A stretch of DNA of 17,090 nucleotides from Actinomycetota bacterium (GTDB taxonomy: Bacteria > Actinomycetota > Acidimicrobiia > Acidimicrobiales > CADCTF01). The stretch lies in contig JAHWJQ010000021.1 of assembly GCA_019348305.1 (NCBI GenBank), positions 1 to 17,090 on the forward strand, in the 5' to 3' direction. The notes beneath the pieces were generated by a model. It was not told where the DNA came from, ran no database searches, and saw nothing but the letters and a program-made list of their open reading frames with translations. This document shows positions 6,707 through 14,241 of this stretch, piece after piece (position 1 is the first letter of the stretch; the number at the start of each line of letters is the position of its first letter). A program made the position numbers and the translations under genes.

Positions 6707-7112
6707 CCAGCACGGCGACAGACGCCAGGTTCGTGGACCAGACGATGAAGCACATGGGCGCGCTGTACAGCGCGGGCCTGCGGATGACGGGAAACACGGC
6801 GGACGCCGAAGACCTCGTGCAGGAGACCTACCTCAAGGCCTACCGGTCGTTCGACCAGTTCCAGCAGGGAACGAACCTCAAGGCCTGGCTCTACCGCAAC
6901 TCGAGTGCCTTCCCGAGCAGTTCCGCATCACGGTGCTCCTGGCCGACGTGGAGGGACTTTCGTACAAGGAGATCGTGCAGCTGCTGGACGTCCCCATCGG
7001 AACCGTGATGAGCCGGCTGCACCGGGGACGAAGGGCACTCGAGAAGGCGCTCTTCGACCTCGGGGTGGAGCGAGGCCTCATCCGGCGGCGTGACCACCCC
7101 GACCAGGGATGA
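6703..7112 (+). pseudogene. SigR-like ECF sigma factor with internal deletion and frameshift
   Basis: The first part, from GTG 6703 to about 6900, encodes sigma region 2: the stretch [20 protein letters not shown], then [16 protein letters not shown] and [11 protein letters not shown]. Region 4 then follows in a different frame (from about 6900): [20 protein letters not shown], then [20 protein letters not shown] and GRRALEKAL, ending at 7112. In SigR/SigH-type sigma factors about 60 or more residues lie between WLYR and the LPEQFR-type motif, covering the end of region 2 and the linker. Here they are missing, and the join at the CTCGAG around 6900-6905 shifts the frame. The result should be inactive as a full sigma factor; a region-2-only product would end at 7008. 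Both halves are well conserved, so the loss looks recent or is an assembly artefact. Confidence 0.8.
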
Positions 7113-7258
7113 GTGAGCGTCGCGAGACCGTTGCGTCGTCGCCGGTCCGGGGTGGTCGCGGTGAAGTCCTCGGAGCGCGGAGTTTGAAGGACCACGCCGA
7201 AAGGGGAAGCAACGAACGAGACGTCCGGGCGGCGGGATCAAGGGGGATGTTCATTTGA
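7109..7258 (+). CDS. 49-residue ORF in the anti-sigma position, no recognised domain
   Basis: The frame begins ATG at 7109, overlapping the sigma-frame stop as ATGA, and ends with TGA at 7256-7258, overlapping the TTG start of the L,D-transpeptidase as TTGA. The 49-residue product (starting [16 protein letters not shown]) is Arg/Gly/Ser-rich, has no cysteine or histidine cluster, and has less GC at third codon positions than its neighbours. SigR-type sigma genes are usually followed by an RsrA-type zinc anti-sigma gene that starts with just this overlap. This may be its decayed remnant, a coupling device, or chance. I do not claim a function. Confidence 0.3.
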   Translation: MSERRETVASSPVRGGRGEVLGARSLKDHAERGSNERDVRAAGSRGMFI

Positions 7259-8097
7259 AGAGGGCACTCGGAGGGGTCGCAGCTGCCTCAGTCGCGTTGC
7301 TCCTCTTGGCCGGATGCGGTTCGCTCATCCCGGACACGTCGCCGGGGTACCCGGCCGCCGTCGCCACCACGCAGCCGCCCACCACCACAGAGGCGCCGGC
7401 CACCGCCACGACGACCGCCCTCAACCCGACGGTGCGCTCGCCGGTCACCACCCTTGCCGGCGCCTCCGTCGGTCCGGTCGCGCCCCAAGGGCTGGGTGAG
7501 GGGGATCGCAGCCCGCAGGTGGCAGCGCTGGAGCGGGCGCTCGACGCACTGCGCTACGACGTCGGCGTGGTCGACGACGCCTTCGATGCGAGCACCCGCC
7601 ATGCGGTGATCGCCTTCCAGAAAGTCGCTGGCCTGCATCGCAGCGGGCGTGCCACCCCCGACGTCGTCGACGAGCTCGCCTCGGCCCAGCCGCCGCCCCC
7701 ACTGGTGCCCGAAGGTGGCCCCGGGCGGGTGGAGATCGATTTGGCCCGCCAGGTCCTCTTCCTCTACGAGGGCAACACGTTGTCGCGAATCCTGCCCGTC
7801 TCGACCGGCTCGGGGAAGCGGTTCTGCGAGGGAGGCCGCTGCCGCCGGGCCGTGACCCCTACGGGGAAGTTCTCCGTGTACAACAGGATTTCCGGTTGGC
7901 GCAAGAGCGATCTCGGTCGGCTCTTCAACCCCCTCTACTTCAACGAGGGCATCGCGATCCACGGGTTCCCGTCGGTGCCGACCGAGCGAGCTTCCCACGG
8001 CTGCGTCCGGATCCCCATGGCGTCGGCCCGGTGGTTCCCCGACCGGGTGCCCAACGGCACCCCCGTCTATGTCCTCGATGGCAGGCCGGCGGCGTGA
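7255..8097 (+). CDS. L,D-transpeptidase lipoprotein with peptidoglycan-binding domain
   Basis: This 280-residue protein begins with TTG at 7255, about 8 nt after AAGGGGG. It has a lipoprotein signal with lipobox LLAG-Cys21, then a Thr/Pro/Ala-rich linker (28-75), a peptidoglycan_binding_1-like domain (about 82-145, with GDRSPQVAALERALDALRYD) and a YkuD catalytic domain (about 157-276). The catalytic signature is HGFPSVP (236-242) followed by SHGCVRIP (247-254), with Cys250 as the nucleophile. Enzymes of this type make 3-3 crosslinks in peptidoglycan or attach proteins to it, acting outside the membrane. Two extra cysteines (191 and 196, in FCEGGRCRR) could form a disulfide in the catalytic domain. 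The 3' end overlaps the MobA-like gene. Confidence 0.92.
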   Translation: MKRALGGVAAASVALLLLAGCGSLIPDTSPGYPAAVATTQPPTTTEAPATATTTALNPTVRSPVTTLAGASVGPVAPQGLGEGDRSPQVAALERALDALRYDVGVVDDAFDASTRHAVIAFQKVAGLHRSGRATPDVVDELASAQPPPPLVPEGGPGRVEIDLARQVLFLYEGNTLSRILPVSTGSGKRFCEGGRCRRAVTPTGKFSVYNRISGWRKSDLGRLFNPLYFNEGIAIHGFPSVPTERASHGCVRIPMASARWFPDRVPNGTPVYVLDGRPAA

Positions 8098-8686
8098 GTC
8101 GCAGACCCTCGGCGTGGCGGGCCTGCTCCTGACCGGCGGCGCGAGCCGCCGGATGGGCCACGACAAGGCGTCACTGATCATCGACGGGACGTCGCTTGCA
8201 AACCGTACGGCGGCGTTGTTGTGCGAGGTCGTCGAGCCCGTGCTCGAGGTGGGACCGGGCCACAGCCGTCTTCCCGCAGTCTCGGAGGACCCGCCCGGTG
8301 GTGGGCCACTGGTAGCGCTCGCCGCGGGGGCCGCAGCCCTCAGCGCTCGCGGCCATGGGGGGGCGGCCGTAGCCGTCGCCACCGACCTGCCACGGCTCGC
8401 CACCTCCCTGCTTCGCCGGCTCGCCTCTCACCCCTCGGCGGCCTCGGTGGTCCCGCTGGTCGACGGTCGTCCCCAGTGGTTGGCGGCGCGGTGGTCGCCC
8501 TCGGCGCTCGTTCTCGCGCAGCGGCTCGTGGCAAGCGGGGAGAGGCGGATGGCGGCCCTGTCCGACGAAGTCGAATGGCTCGACGAGCCGCAGTGGGCGG
8601 CCCAGTTGGTCGATGTCGACACGCCCGCCGCCCTCGACGCCCTGGGCGTCAGTTGGCGGTGTGGCGCCGGCCACGAGGGGGAGTAG
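8069..8686 (+). CDS. mobA: molybdenum cofactor guanylyltransferase (MobA-like)
   Basis: A 205-residue nucleotidyltransferase. The N-terminal LLTGGASRRMGHDKASLIIDG (residues 20-40) holds the G-x-S-x-R-M-G-x-D-K signature of MobA and related NTP transferases. Further matches are a PPGGGPL segment (75-81), ATDLPRL (104-110) with the metal-binding Asp106, and VDVDTPAALDAL near the end, like the N-x-D-T-P motif of MobA. MobA attaches GMP to molybdopterin to form the guanine dinucleotide cofactor in the cytoplasm. Two starts are possible, ATG 8069 and ATG 8078; both overlap the end of the L,D-transpeptidase gene by 20-29 nt. No other molybdenum cofactor or molybdoenzyme gene is in the window, so a related nucleotidyltransferase role cannot be excluded. 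Confidence 0.75.
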   Translation: MSSMAGRRRESQTLGVAGLLLTGGASRRMGHDKASLIIDGTSLANRTAALLCEVVEPVLEVGPGHSRLPAVSEDPPGGGPLVALAAGAAALSARGHGGAAVAVATDLPRLATSLLRRLASHPSAASVVPLVDGRPQWLAARWSPSALVLAQRLVASGERRMAALSDEVEWLDEPQWAAQLVDVDTPAALDALGVSWRCGAGHEGE

Positions 8687-8760
8687 GGCGAAGACCAGCT
8701 AGCCGTTTGCCCACAACAGGAGGCGGGAAGGGGGTTGAAGGCGGTCAGAAAGGTGCCCTG

Positions 8761-9744
8761 ATGCCCAATCCACCACCGTCGCTCCAGCGGGTCTTGTCTC
8801 GCGCCACCGATGCCGGTCGGGTCGACACCGGCAGCGGGCACGGCCACAGGGAAGACCGGCTGGCCAAAGCCCTCGGTTGGTTCAGCCTCGGGCTGGGGCT
8901 GCCACAGCTCCTTGTGCCCTCGCGCGTCAACCGGCTGATCGGAATCGAGGACAACACCCGCAACAGAGCCATCATGCGCGCCGTCGGCCTACGCGAACTC
9001 GCTGGCGGCGCCGGCATCCTCGACCGCCCCCGTCCAGGAGGGTTCCTGTTCGCCCGCGTCGCCGGTGACGCGATGGACCTGCTGCTGCTCCGAGCAGTGT
9101 TCCGTCCCCGGCGAAACGCGCGGCGCCGCGTCACGGCGGCGACCGCCGCCGTCGCCGGTGTGGCGGTGCTGGACGTCATGGCCAGCGCCAAGACCAGTCG
9201 CTCCTCCGACCCGACGACCGACGCCGGCGCGATCCGGGTACGGACCGCCGTCACGGTCCAGCGCCCGCCCGACGAGGTGTACGACTACTGGCACAACTTC
9301 GAGAACTTCCCGAGCTTCATGGCCCACGTCGAGTCCGTCGAGGTCACCGGCGACGGGCGGTCCCACTGGGTTGCCAAGGCGCCCGCAGGCATGCAGGTCG
9401 AGTGGGATGCCGAGATCGTGCAGGACGAGCCCAACGAGGTGATCGCGTGGCGGTCGGCCGAGAACGCGGACGTTCCCAACTCCGGTTGCGTCCGCTTCAC
9501 AACCGCGCCGGGCGATGCAGCAACAGAAGTCACCGTCGAGCTCGAGTACCGGCCGCCGGGCGGCGCCGTCAGCGCTGCTGTGAGCCGGCTGTTCGGCGAG
9601 GAGCCACTCCAGCAGATCAAGGACGACCTGCGGCGGTTCAAGCAGGTGATCGAGACCGGAGAGGTGGTGCGCTCCGACGGGACCCCCGAGGGGACCCGCA
9701 CACAGCGGCAGTTCTTCCAGCAGGAGGCCCAACCAGGCGGATGA
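8761..9744 (+). CDS. SRPBCC (polyketide cyclase/START-like) protein with N-terminal membrane region
   Basis: I start this at ATG 8761, with AAAGG about 8-12 nt upstream; the frame is open further 5' but that part overlaps mobA and is not protein-like. The 327-residue product has an N-terminal region (about 33-145) with hydrophobic stretches (LGWFSLGLGLPQLLVP, GGAGIL, TAATAAVAGVAVLDV). A SRPBCC domain (about 157-300) follows, with VTVQRPPDEVYDYWHNFENF at 164-183 and a C-terminal helix LQQIKDDLRRFKQVIE. SRPBCC folds bind hydrophobic ligands such as lipids or polyketides; here no catalytic role can be read. Similar two-part proteins are often encoded beside zinc alcohol dehydrogenases, as here (40 nt gap). 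Confidence 0.85.
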   Translation: MPNPPPSLQRVLSRATDAGRVDTGSGHGHREDRLAKALGWFSLGLGLPQLLVPSRVNRLIGIEDNTRNRAIMRAVGLRELAGGAGILDRPRPGGFLFARVAGDAMDLLLLRAVFRPRRNARRRVTAATAAVAGVAVLDVMASAKTSRSSDPTTDAGAIRVRTAVTVQRPPDEVYDYWHNFENFPSFMAHVESVEVTGDGRSHWVAKAPAGMQVEWDAEIVQDEPNEVIAWRSAENADVPNSGCVRFTTAPGDAATEVTVELEYRPPGGAVSAAVSRLFGEEPLQQIKDDLRRFKQVIETGEVVRSDGTPEGTRTQRQFFQQEAQPGG

Positions 9745-9784
9745 CCTCCCATAGAACCAGAAGTTCGAAAAGGAGACGAGAGCC

Positions 9785-10957
9785 ATGAGGGCGACCTGTT
9801 GGATGGGCATCCACCGAGTCGAAGTGCGAGACGTGCCAGAGCCGAAGATCCTCAACGCTCGGGATGCAATCGTTCGGATCACCGCCACCGCAATCTGTGG
9901 CTCCGATCTGCACCTCTTCGACGGCTACGTCCCGACGATGGAAAAGGGTGACATCCTCGGCCACGAGTTCATGGGTGAGGTGGTCGAGGTCGGCGAGGCG
10001 ATCACCAACCTGAGCGTTGGCGACAGAGTGGTCGTACCCTTCCCGATCTCCTGCGGCGGCTGCCAGGCCTGCAAGCGGGGCCTGTTCTCCTTGTGCGAGA
10101 ACTCCAACCCCAACGCCGGTCTGGCCGAGAAGGCGTGGGGCTCGTCACCGGCTGGGATCTTCGGCTACTCCCACATGCTGGGCGGGTACGCCGGCGGCCA
10201 GGCCGAGTACGCGCGGGTGCCGTTCGCGGATGTCGGCCCCATAAAGATCGACGACGACTCGCTCACCGACGAGCAGGTGCTGTTCCTGTCCGACATATTG
10301 CCGACGGGCTACATGGGTGCCGAGGTGTGCGACATCGAGCGTGGTGACACCGTGGCCGTCTGGGGAGCCGGCCCGGTGGGGCAGTTCGCGATTGCCAGTG
10401 CCTACCTGCTCGGCGCCGACCGCGTCATCGCCATCGACCGTTTCCCGTACCGCCTCGACATGGCCCGCGCCACCGGGGCCGAGACCCTGAACTACGAGGA
10501 GGTCGACGTCCGCGAGGCGCTGCGCGACCTCACCGCCGGAAGAGGCCCGGACGCTTGCATCGATGCCGTGGGAATGGAGGCCCACCACGGCTCGGGCCCG
10601 ATCAACGCCTACGACAAGCTCAAGCAGGGAATACGGGCCGAGACCGAGCGCCCGCATGCCCTGCGGCAAGCGATCACGAGCTGCCGCAACGGCGGCACTG
10701 TTTCGGTCATGGGGGTCTACGGCGGCGTCGTCGACAAGTTCCCCATCGGGTCGCTGATGAACCGGTCGATCACCATCAAGACCGGCCAGTGCCACGTGCA
10801 GCGCTACATGCGCCCGCTGCTGGAAAGGATCGAACGCGGCGAGATCGATCCCACCTTCGTCATCACCCACCGCATGTCGCTGTCCGACGCCCCGCTCGGC
10901 TACGAGACGTTCAAAAAGAAGCAGGACGGCTGCATGAAGGTGGTGCTGACGCCGTAG
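9785..10957 (+). CDS. zinc-dependent alcohol dehydrogenase (formaldehyde dehydrogenase-like MDR)
   Basis: A 390-residue medium-chain dehydrogenase. Catalytic zinc ligands are Cys38 (in CGSD) and His60-Glu61 (GHEFMGE). The structural zinc is held by Cys90, Cys93, Cys96 and Cys104 ([15 protein letters not shown]). The Rossmann motif GAGPVG is at 194-199 and Asp218 at the end of the second strand favours NAD. An insertion around residues 107-140 and a region near 275-295 ([16 protein letters not shown]) match the long glutathione-independent formaldehyde dehydrogenase-like branch. The ATG follows AAAAGGAGACGAGAGCC. The true substrate is unknown. The genes downstream start within 15 nt, so an operon with the SDR, SRPBCC and FAD genes is likely. 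Confidence 0.92.
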   Translation: MRATCWMGIHRVEVRDVPEPKILNARDAIVRITATAICGSDLHLFDGYVPTMEKGDILGHEFMGEVVEVGEAITNLSVGDRVVVPFPISCGGCQACKRGLFSLCENSNPNAGLAEKAWGSSPAGIFGYSHMLGGYAGGQAEYARVPFADVGPIKIDDDSLTDEQVLFLSDILPTGYMGAEVCDIERGDTVAVWGAGPVGQFAIASAYLLGADRVIAIDRFPYRLDMARATGAETLNYEEVDVREALRDLTAGRGPDACIDAVGMEAHHGSGPINAYDKLKQGIRAETERPHALRQAITSCRNGGTVSVMGVYGGVVDKFPIGSLMNRSITIKTGQCHVQRYMRPLLERIERGEIDPTFVITHRMSLSDAPLGYETFKKKQDGCMKVVLTP

Positions 10958-10972
10958 CGGGCGACACCAAAG

Positions 10973-11791
10973 GTGAGCCGCACCGTCCTCGTCACCGGCG
11001 CCAACTCAGGCGTTGGCCTCGCAACCTCCCTCCACCTCGCCCACCTCGGGTTCGACGTGGTGGGCACCGTTCGGTCCCAGGAGAAGGCCGAGTGGTTGAA
11101 GAGCGCGGCGGCCGACGCCGGGGTCGAGGTGGAGACCGACATCCTCGACGTCACCGATGGCAGCGGTTGCGAAAGGGTGGTGGCGCGCCACGAGCCGTGG
11201 GGCATCGTCAACAACGCCGGCTACATGAATGTCGGGCGTGTGGCCGACGTCGAGCCCGAAGAGGCGTTGCACCAGCTCCATGCCATGGTCGTGGCGCCGA
11301 TGCGCCTGGCCACTCTGGCCCTCCCGTCGATGCGGCGCCGGGGAGGCGGAAGGATCGTCAACGTCTCGTCGGTGACGGCCCACGCCACGGCGCCGATGAC
11401 GGGGTGGTACCAGGCGACCAAGCACGCCCTGTCGGCGGTGAGCGACGCCCTGCGACAAGAGGTGGCAGCCGACGGCATCGAAGTCGTGCTCATCGAGCCC
11501 GGAGGCCTGCGCACCGGGATCTCCCCCAAGGCGCGGGATGACCTCCTCCGCCGGCGCCCTGGTTCGACGGACCGGACCGCCTACGACCGCTCGCTCACGG
11601 TCCTGGGGGTGGTGCAGCCGGTTCTTCAGGAGCCAACGGCGGCAGCGGCGGCCATTGGCGAGGCCTTGACGGCCGGCCGCCCTCGTGCCCACTACCGCGT
11701 GGGCGCGGACGCCGCCGTCATCAAGCTGCTCAACGTCGTTCTGCCCACCCAGGTCAAGGACCGCCTGGGCCGGGCGGCCATCGAGGGGTAG
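10973..11791 (+). CDS. short-chain dehydrogenase/reductase
   Basis: A 272-residue SDR starting with GTG, 15 nt after the alcohol dehydrogenase. Motifs are TGANSGVG (8-15), NNAG (80-83), catalytic Ser132 or 133 and YQATK with Tyr146/Lys150. The PGG following the active site and a C-terminal region with LLNVVLPTQVKDRL resemble lipid- or retinol-type SDRs; the substrate is unknown. An Arg-34 in GTVRS after the second strand suggests NADPH preference (inference). It is 3 nt upstream of the SRPBCC gene. Confidence 0.9.
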   Translation: MSRTVLVTGANSGVGLATSLHLAHLGFDVVGTVRSQEKAEWLKSAAADAGVEVETDILDVTDGSGCERVVARHEPWGIVNNAGYMNVGRVADVEPEEALHQLHAMVVAPMRLATLALPSMRRRGGGRIVNVSSVTAHATAPMTGWYQATKHALSAVSDALRQEVAADGIEVVLIEPGGLRTGISPKARDDLLRRRPGSTDRTAYDRSLTVLGVVQPVLQEPTAAAAAIGEALTAGRPRAHYRVGADAAVIKLLNVVLPTQVKDRLGRAAIEG

Positions 11792-11794
11792 GCA

Positions 11795-12253
11795 TTGGCA
11801 CGCAACCGCGCGGTCGTGGCCGCTTCGGTCGATACCGTGTTCGCGGTGATGGCCGATCCTCGCAGGTACGACGAGTTCGTAGTCGGCACCAAGCGGATCC
11901 GCCGTTTCGATCCCAGGTGGCCAGAGGCGGAGTCGGTCTTCCACCACACGCTGGGAATGGGGCCGTTCGTCCTGCGCGACCTGACGAGGGTCGTGGAGGT
12001 GAGGGCGCCGCACCGTCTCGTCCTCAGGGCGCAGATGCGGCCCTTCGCCGTGAACCGGGTCGCCTTCACCCTCAGCCCTGAGGGGGAAGGGACTGCGATC
12101 GAGGTGGAGGAGTACGCCATCGAGGGGCCAGCAGCGGTGCTGTGGGGCCGGGCCCTCGAGCGGGTCATCTGGCTGCGCAACCAGGAGATGCTGAAGCGGC
12201 TGGGCAAGATTGCCCAACGCCTACAGGCGCAGCGGGCCGAGGCGAGCCCGTGA
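11795..12253 (+). CDS. SRPBCC family protein
   Basis: A 152-residue protein starting with TTG three nt after the SDR stop, with GAGGGG a few nt upstream. It has the short SRPBCC layout: a first strand leading into a helix (ASVDTVFAVMADPRRYDEFV), central strands, and a long C-terminal helix (ALERVIWLRNQEMLKRLGKI). This fold makes a cavity for hydrophobic molecules. Its stop overlaps the start of the FAD oxidoreductase as GTGA, so the two are probably made in fixed ratio. It may carry or present a lipid-like substrate to its neighbours, which is inference. Confidence 0.8.
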   Translation: MARNRAVVAASVDTVFAVMADPRRYDEFVVGTKRIRRFDPRWPEAESVFHHTLGMGPFVLRDLTRVVEVRAPHRLVLRAQMRPFAVNRVAFTLSPEGEGTAIEVEEYAIEGPAAVLWGRALERVIWLRNQEMLKRLGKIAQRLQAQRAEASP

Positions 12254-13599
12254 CCGGGCAGGACGCACAGGTTGTCGTGGTGGGCGGGGGGCTGGCCGGA
12301 TTGAGCTGCGCCTTCGAGGTGGCCGAGCGCGGCGTGCCCGTGCTCCTGTTCGAAGCAGGCGAGGTGGTCGGCGGTCGCACCGCTTCCTGGTCGAAAGACG
12401 GGATGCCGGTCGAGTCGGGCCTTCACCGGTTCCTCGGGTTCTTCTCGGCCCTGCCCCGGCTGCTCGAGCGGGCCGGTGTCGACATAGGGGAGATGGTCTG
12501 TTGGGAGGACGAGGTCGAGATCCGCGTTCCCGACGGTGGCCCGCGCGGGATCCTCGGGATGTCGCCTCTGCACAAGCCGATCCGGACACTCGGCGGGCTC
12601 GTCACCAACAACGACCTCCTGAGCCCCCGCGACAAGCTCTCACTCGGGCCCTTCTTCGCCGCCGGCCTCCTCGACTACCGTCGCCGTCCCGACGAGCTCG
12701 ACAGCCAGACCGTTGCCGCCTACGCCAAGGCCCATGGCGTGACGGATCGGGCGCTCCACAACCTGCTCATCCCGTTGACAGCCGGGCTCTTCTTCCTCCC
12801 GCCCGAGCGGTTCTCCGCGGCCATCTTCTTCGGCCTGCTGGCCCCGGGCGTGCCCCGCGTCCACCAGATGCGCCTCGGCGCCTACATGGGAGGGATGACC
12901 GAGGTGATGTGCGACCCGATCGCGAACGGGATCGCCGAGCGGGGTGGCGAAGTGAGGACGGGGATGCAGGTGGAGGGACTCGTGGTCCGTGACGAGGTCG
13001 TCGCCGGAGTGATGGTCGGGGGGGAGACCGTGGACGCCGACCACGTAGTGGTCGCCACCTCGATAGAGCCCGCCCAGCGGCTCCTGGGCGACGTCTTGTC
13101 CGACCACCCGTGGTTCCAGCCAATGCTGTCAATGCCCACCACGCCTTCGGTCACCGTCCAGCTCGAGCTCGACCGCCCCGCCATGGATGTCGACCGCACG
13201 GTCTTCGGGCCGGGCACGGCGATGGCCTGCTTCGCCGAGCAGTCTCGGACGACCTTCCGCGGCGCCGAGGGCCGGATGTCGATCATCCTGACGCCACCGG
13301 AGCGGTTCTTGACCATGGACCCCGAAGACATCCTTGCCGTGGTCTGCCAGGACGCCCGCCGGCTCGGCCTCGACCTCGACGGCCATGTCGTCCGCTTCCG
13401 GGTGATCAGCTTGCCCCACGACTTCCACTCACTGGAGCCTGGCCACCTCCGCCTCCGGCCCGAACAGGAGACCCCGGTACGCGGCCTCAGCCTGGCCGGC
13501 GACTACACCCGCCAGCACTTCATGACGAGCATGGAGGGCGCGGTCATCTCGGGCCAGCGGGCGGCCGAATCGGTCCTGAGGGGGATCGGCCGGTCGTGA
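12250..13599 (+). CDS. FAD-dependent phytoene desaturase/HpnE-like oxidoreductase
   Basis: I start this at GTG 12250, which overlaps the SRPBCC stop; the frame extends further 5' but that part is a shadow. The 449-residue protein opens with the FAD dinucleotide fold VVVVGGGLAGLSCAFEVAER, then Glu35 and VVGGR (39-43). It ends with LAGDYTRQHFMTSMEGAVIS and GQRAAESVL, the closing motif of plant-type phytoene desaturases and the hydroxysqualene dehydroxylase HpnE. It therefore probably oxidises an isoprenoid or other apolar substrate at the membrane. No squalene, hopanoid or carotenoid synthase gene is in the window, so carotenoid, hopanoid and other substrates remain open. Confidence 0.85.
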   Translation: MTGQDAQVVVVGGGLAGLSCAFEVAERGVPVLLFEAGEVVGGRTASWSKDGMPVESGLHRFLGFFSALPRLLERAGVDIGEMVCWEDEVEIRVPDGGPRGILGMSPLHKPIRTLGGLVTNNDLLSPRDKLSLGPFFAAGLLDYRRRPDELDSQTVAAYAKAHGVTDRALHNLLIPLTAGLFFLPPERFSAAIFFGLLAPGVPRVHQMRLGAYMGGMTEVMCDPIANGIAERGGEVRTGMQVEGLVVRDEVVAGVMVGGETVDADHVVVATSIEPAQRLLGDVLSDHPWFQPMLSMPTTPSVTVQLELDRPAMDVDRTVFGPGTAMACFAEQSRTTFRGAEGRMSIILTPPERFLTMDPEDILAVVCQDARRLGLDLDGHVVRFRVISLPHDFHSLEPGHLRLRPEQETPVRGLSLAGDYTRQHFMTSMEGAVISGQRAAESVLRGIGRS

Positions 13600-13656
13600 T
13601 CGCGAGCGGTGCTGTCTGGGTGGTGGGACGGCGGGCGGCGGGGGTAGGGGAGGCAC

Positions 13657-13884
13657 ATGGGAAGCGAACACACCGTTGCTGACAACATCGTCTACAACCT
13701 CATCAGCATCCAGTACCACGCGCTCAAGGGTGCCGAGGTCTACGACCGCTACGTCGAGGACGCCCACGGGCACGAGGACGTGGTGGAGTTCATCCGCCAG
13801 TGCAAGGAGGAGGACGATCGTCGAGCCCAGCGGGCTCACGAACTCCTGCGCGACCTCACCAAGGAGCGCGAGGGGCTCGGCTGA
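13657..13884 (+). CDS. small acidic helical protein, function unknown
   Basis: A 75-residue protein with ATG at 13657 after AGGGGAGG. It is probably all-helical and rich in Glu, Asp, His and Arg: NIVYNLISIQYHALKGAEVY, then DRYVEDAHGHEDVVEFIRQC, then KEEDDRRAQRAHELLRDL. The spaced Glu/His residues recall half of a ferritin-like helix pair but I do not recognise the family. It lies 57 nt after the FAD oxidoreductase. Confidence 0.7.
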   Translation: MGSEHTVADNIVYNLISIQYHALKGAEVYDRYVEDAHGHEDVVEFIRQCKEEDDRRAQRAHELLRDLTKEREGLG

Positions 13885-13935
13885 GCCGCGCGCAACCAGA
13901 GCGCCTATCGTCTTGGCCGGGGAGAGGAGGCAGTC

Positions 13936-14241
13936 GTGGTCGACCGGGCGCCCGAGGGAATGCGGAGGTTCGTCATGCACCGCCAGTACGACGCCTCTGG
14001 CGTTTCGGGCACAGGTACGGTGCTCGAGGGGGTGCTGTTCTCCACGGGCGTCGTCGTCGTCCACTGGCTCACGCCCCCGCCGCGGGGTTCCATCAGCGTC
14101 TTCGACTCGATGGAGCAGTTCCTGTCGATCCACGTGCGGCCCCATCCCGACAACCACGCAGTAGTCAGATTCGAAGACGGAGAGTGCCTGACGGGGGCTC
14201 CCGGAGAAGGCGCAGTGGTGGTGCTGCCCTCCTTCGGCTAA
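13936..14241 (+). CDS. small conserved-looking hypothetical protein
   Basis: A 101-residue protein starting with GTG at 13936, after GAGGAGG at a good distance. It is likely mostly beta: RRFVMHRQYDASGVSGTGTV, then LEGVLFSTGVVVVHWLTPPP, then SISVFDSMEQFLSIHV and a final VRFEDGE strand. The SGTGxVxEGVxFSxG and W-then-SxxxxDS-xxxxLxxH pattern resembles short uncharacterised actinobacterial proteins, from memory only. Its stop (TAA, 14239-14241) shares 3 bases with the stop of the convergent topoisomerase gene; together the two stops span only 4 nt. Confidence 0.7.
   Translation: MVDRAPEGMRRFVMHRQYDASGVSGTGTVLEGVLFSTGVVVVHWLTPPPRGSISVFDSMEQFLSIHVRPHPDNHAVVRFEDGECLTGAPGEGAVVVLPSFG

Noticed and set aside
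7288..8403. Minus-strand frame of 371 codons
   Set aside because: It is a shadow of the L,D-transpeptidase and MobA-like genes, both of which have clear catalytic motifs on the other strand.
8221..8760. 5' extension of the SRPBCC frame by 180 codons
   Set aside because: It overlaps mobA in another frame and is Arg/Gly/Pro-rich. ATG 8761 has a ribosome binding site and begins protein-like sequence.
11006..12217. Minus-strand frame of 403 codons
   Set aside because: It is antisense to the SDR and SRPBCC genes, has no recognisable domain, and has the codon pattern of a shadow.
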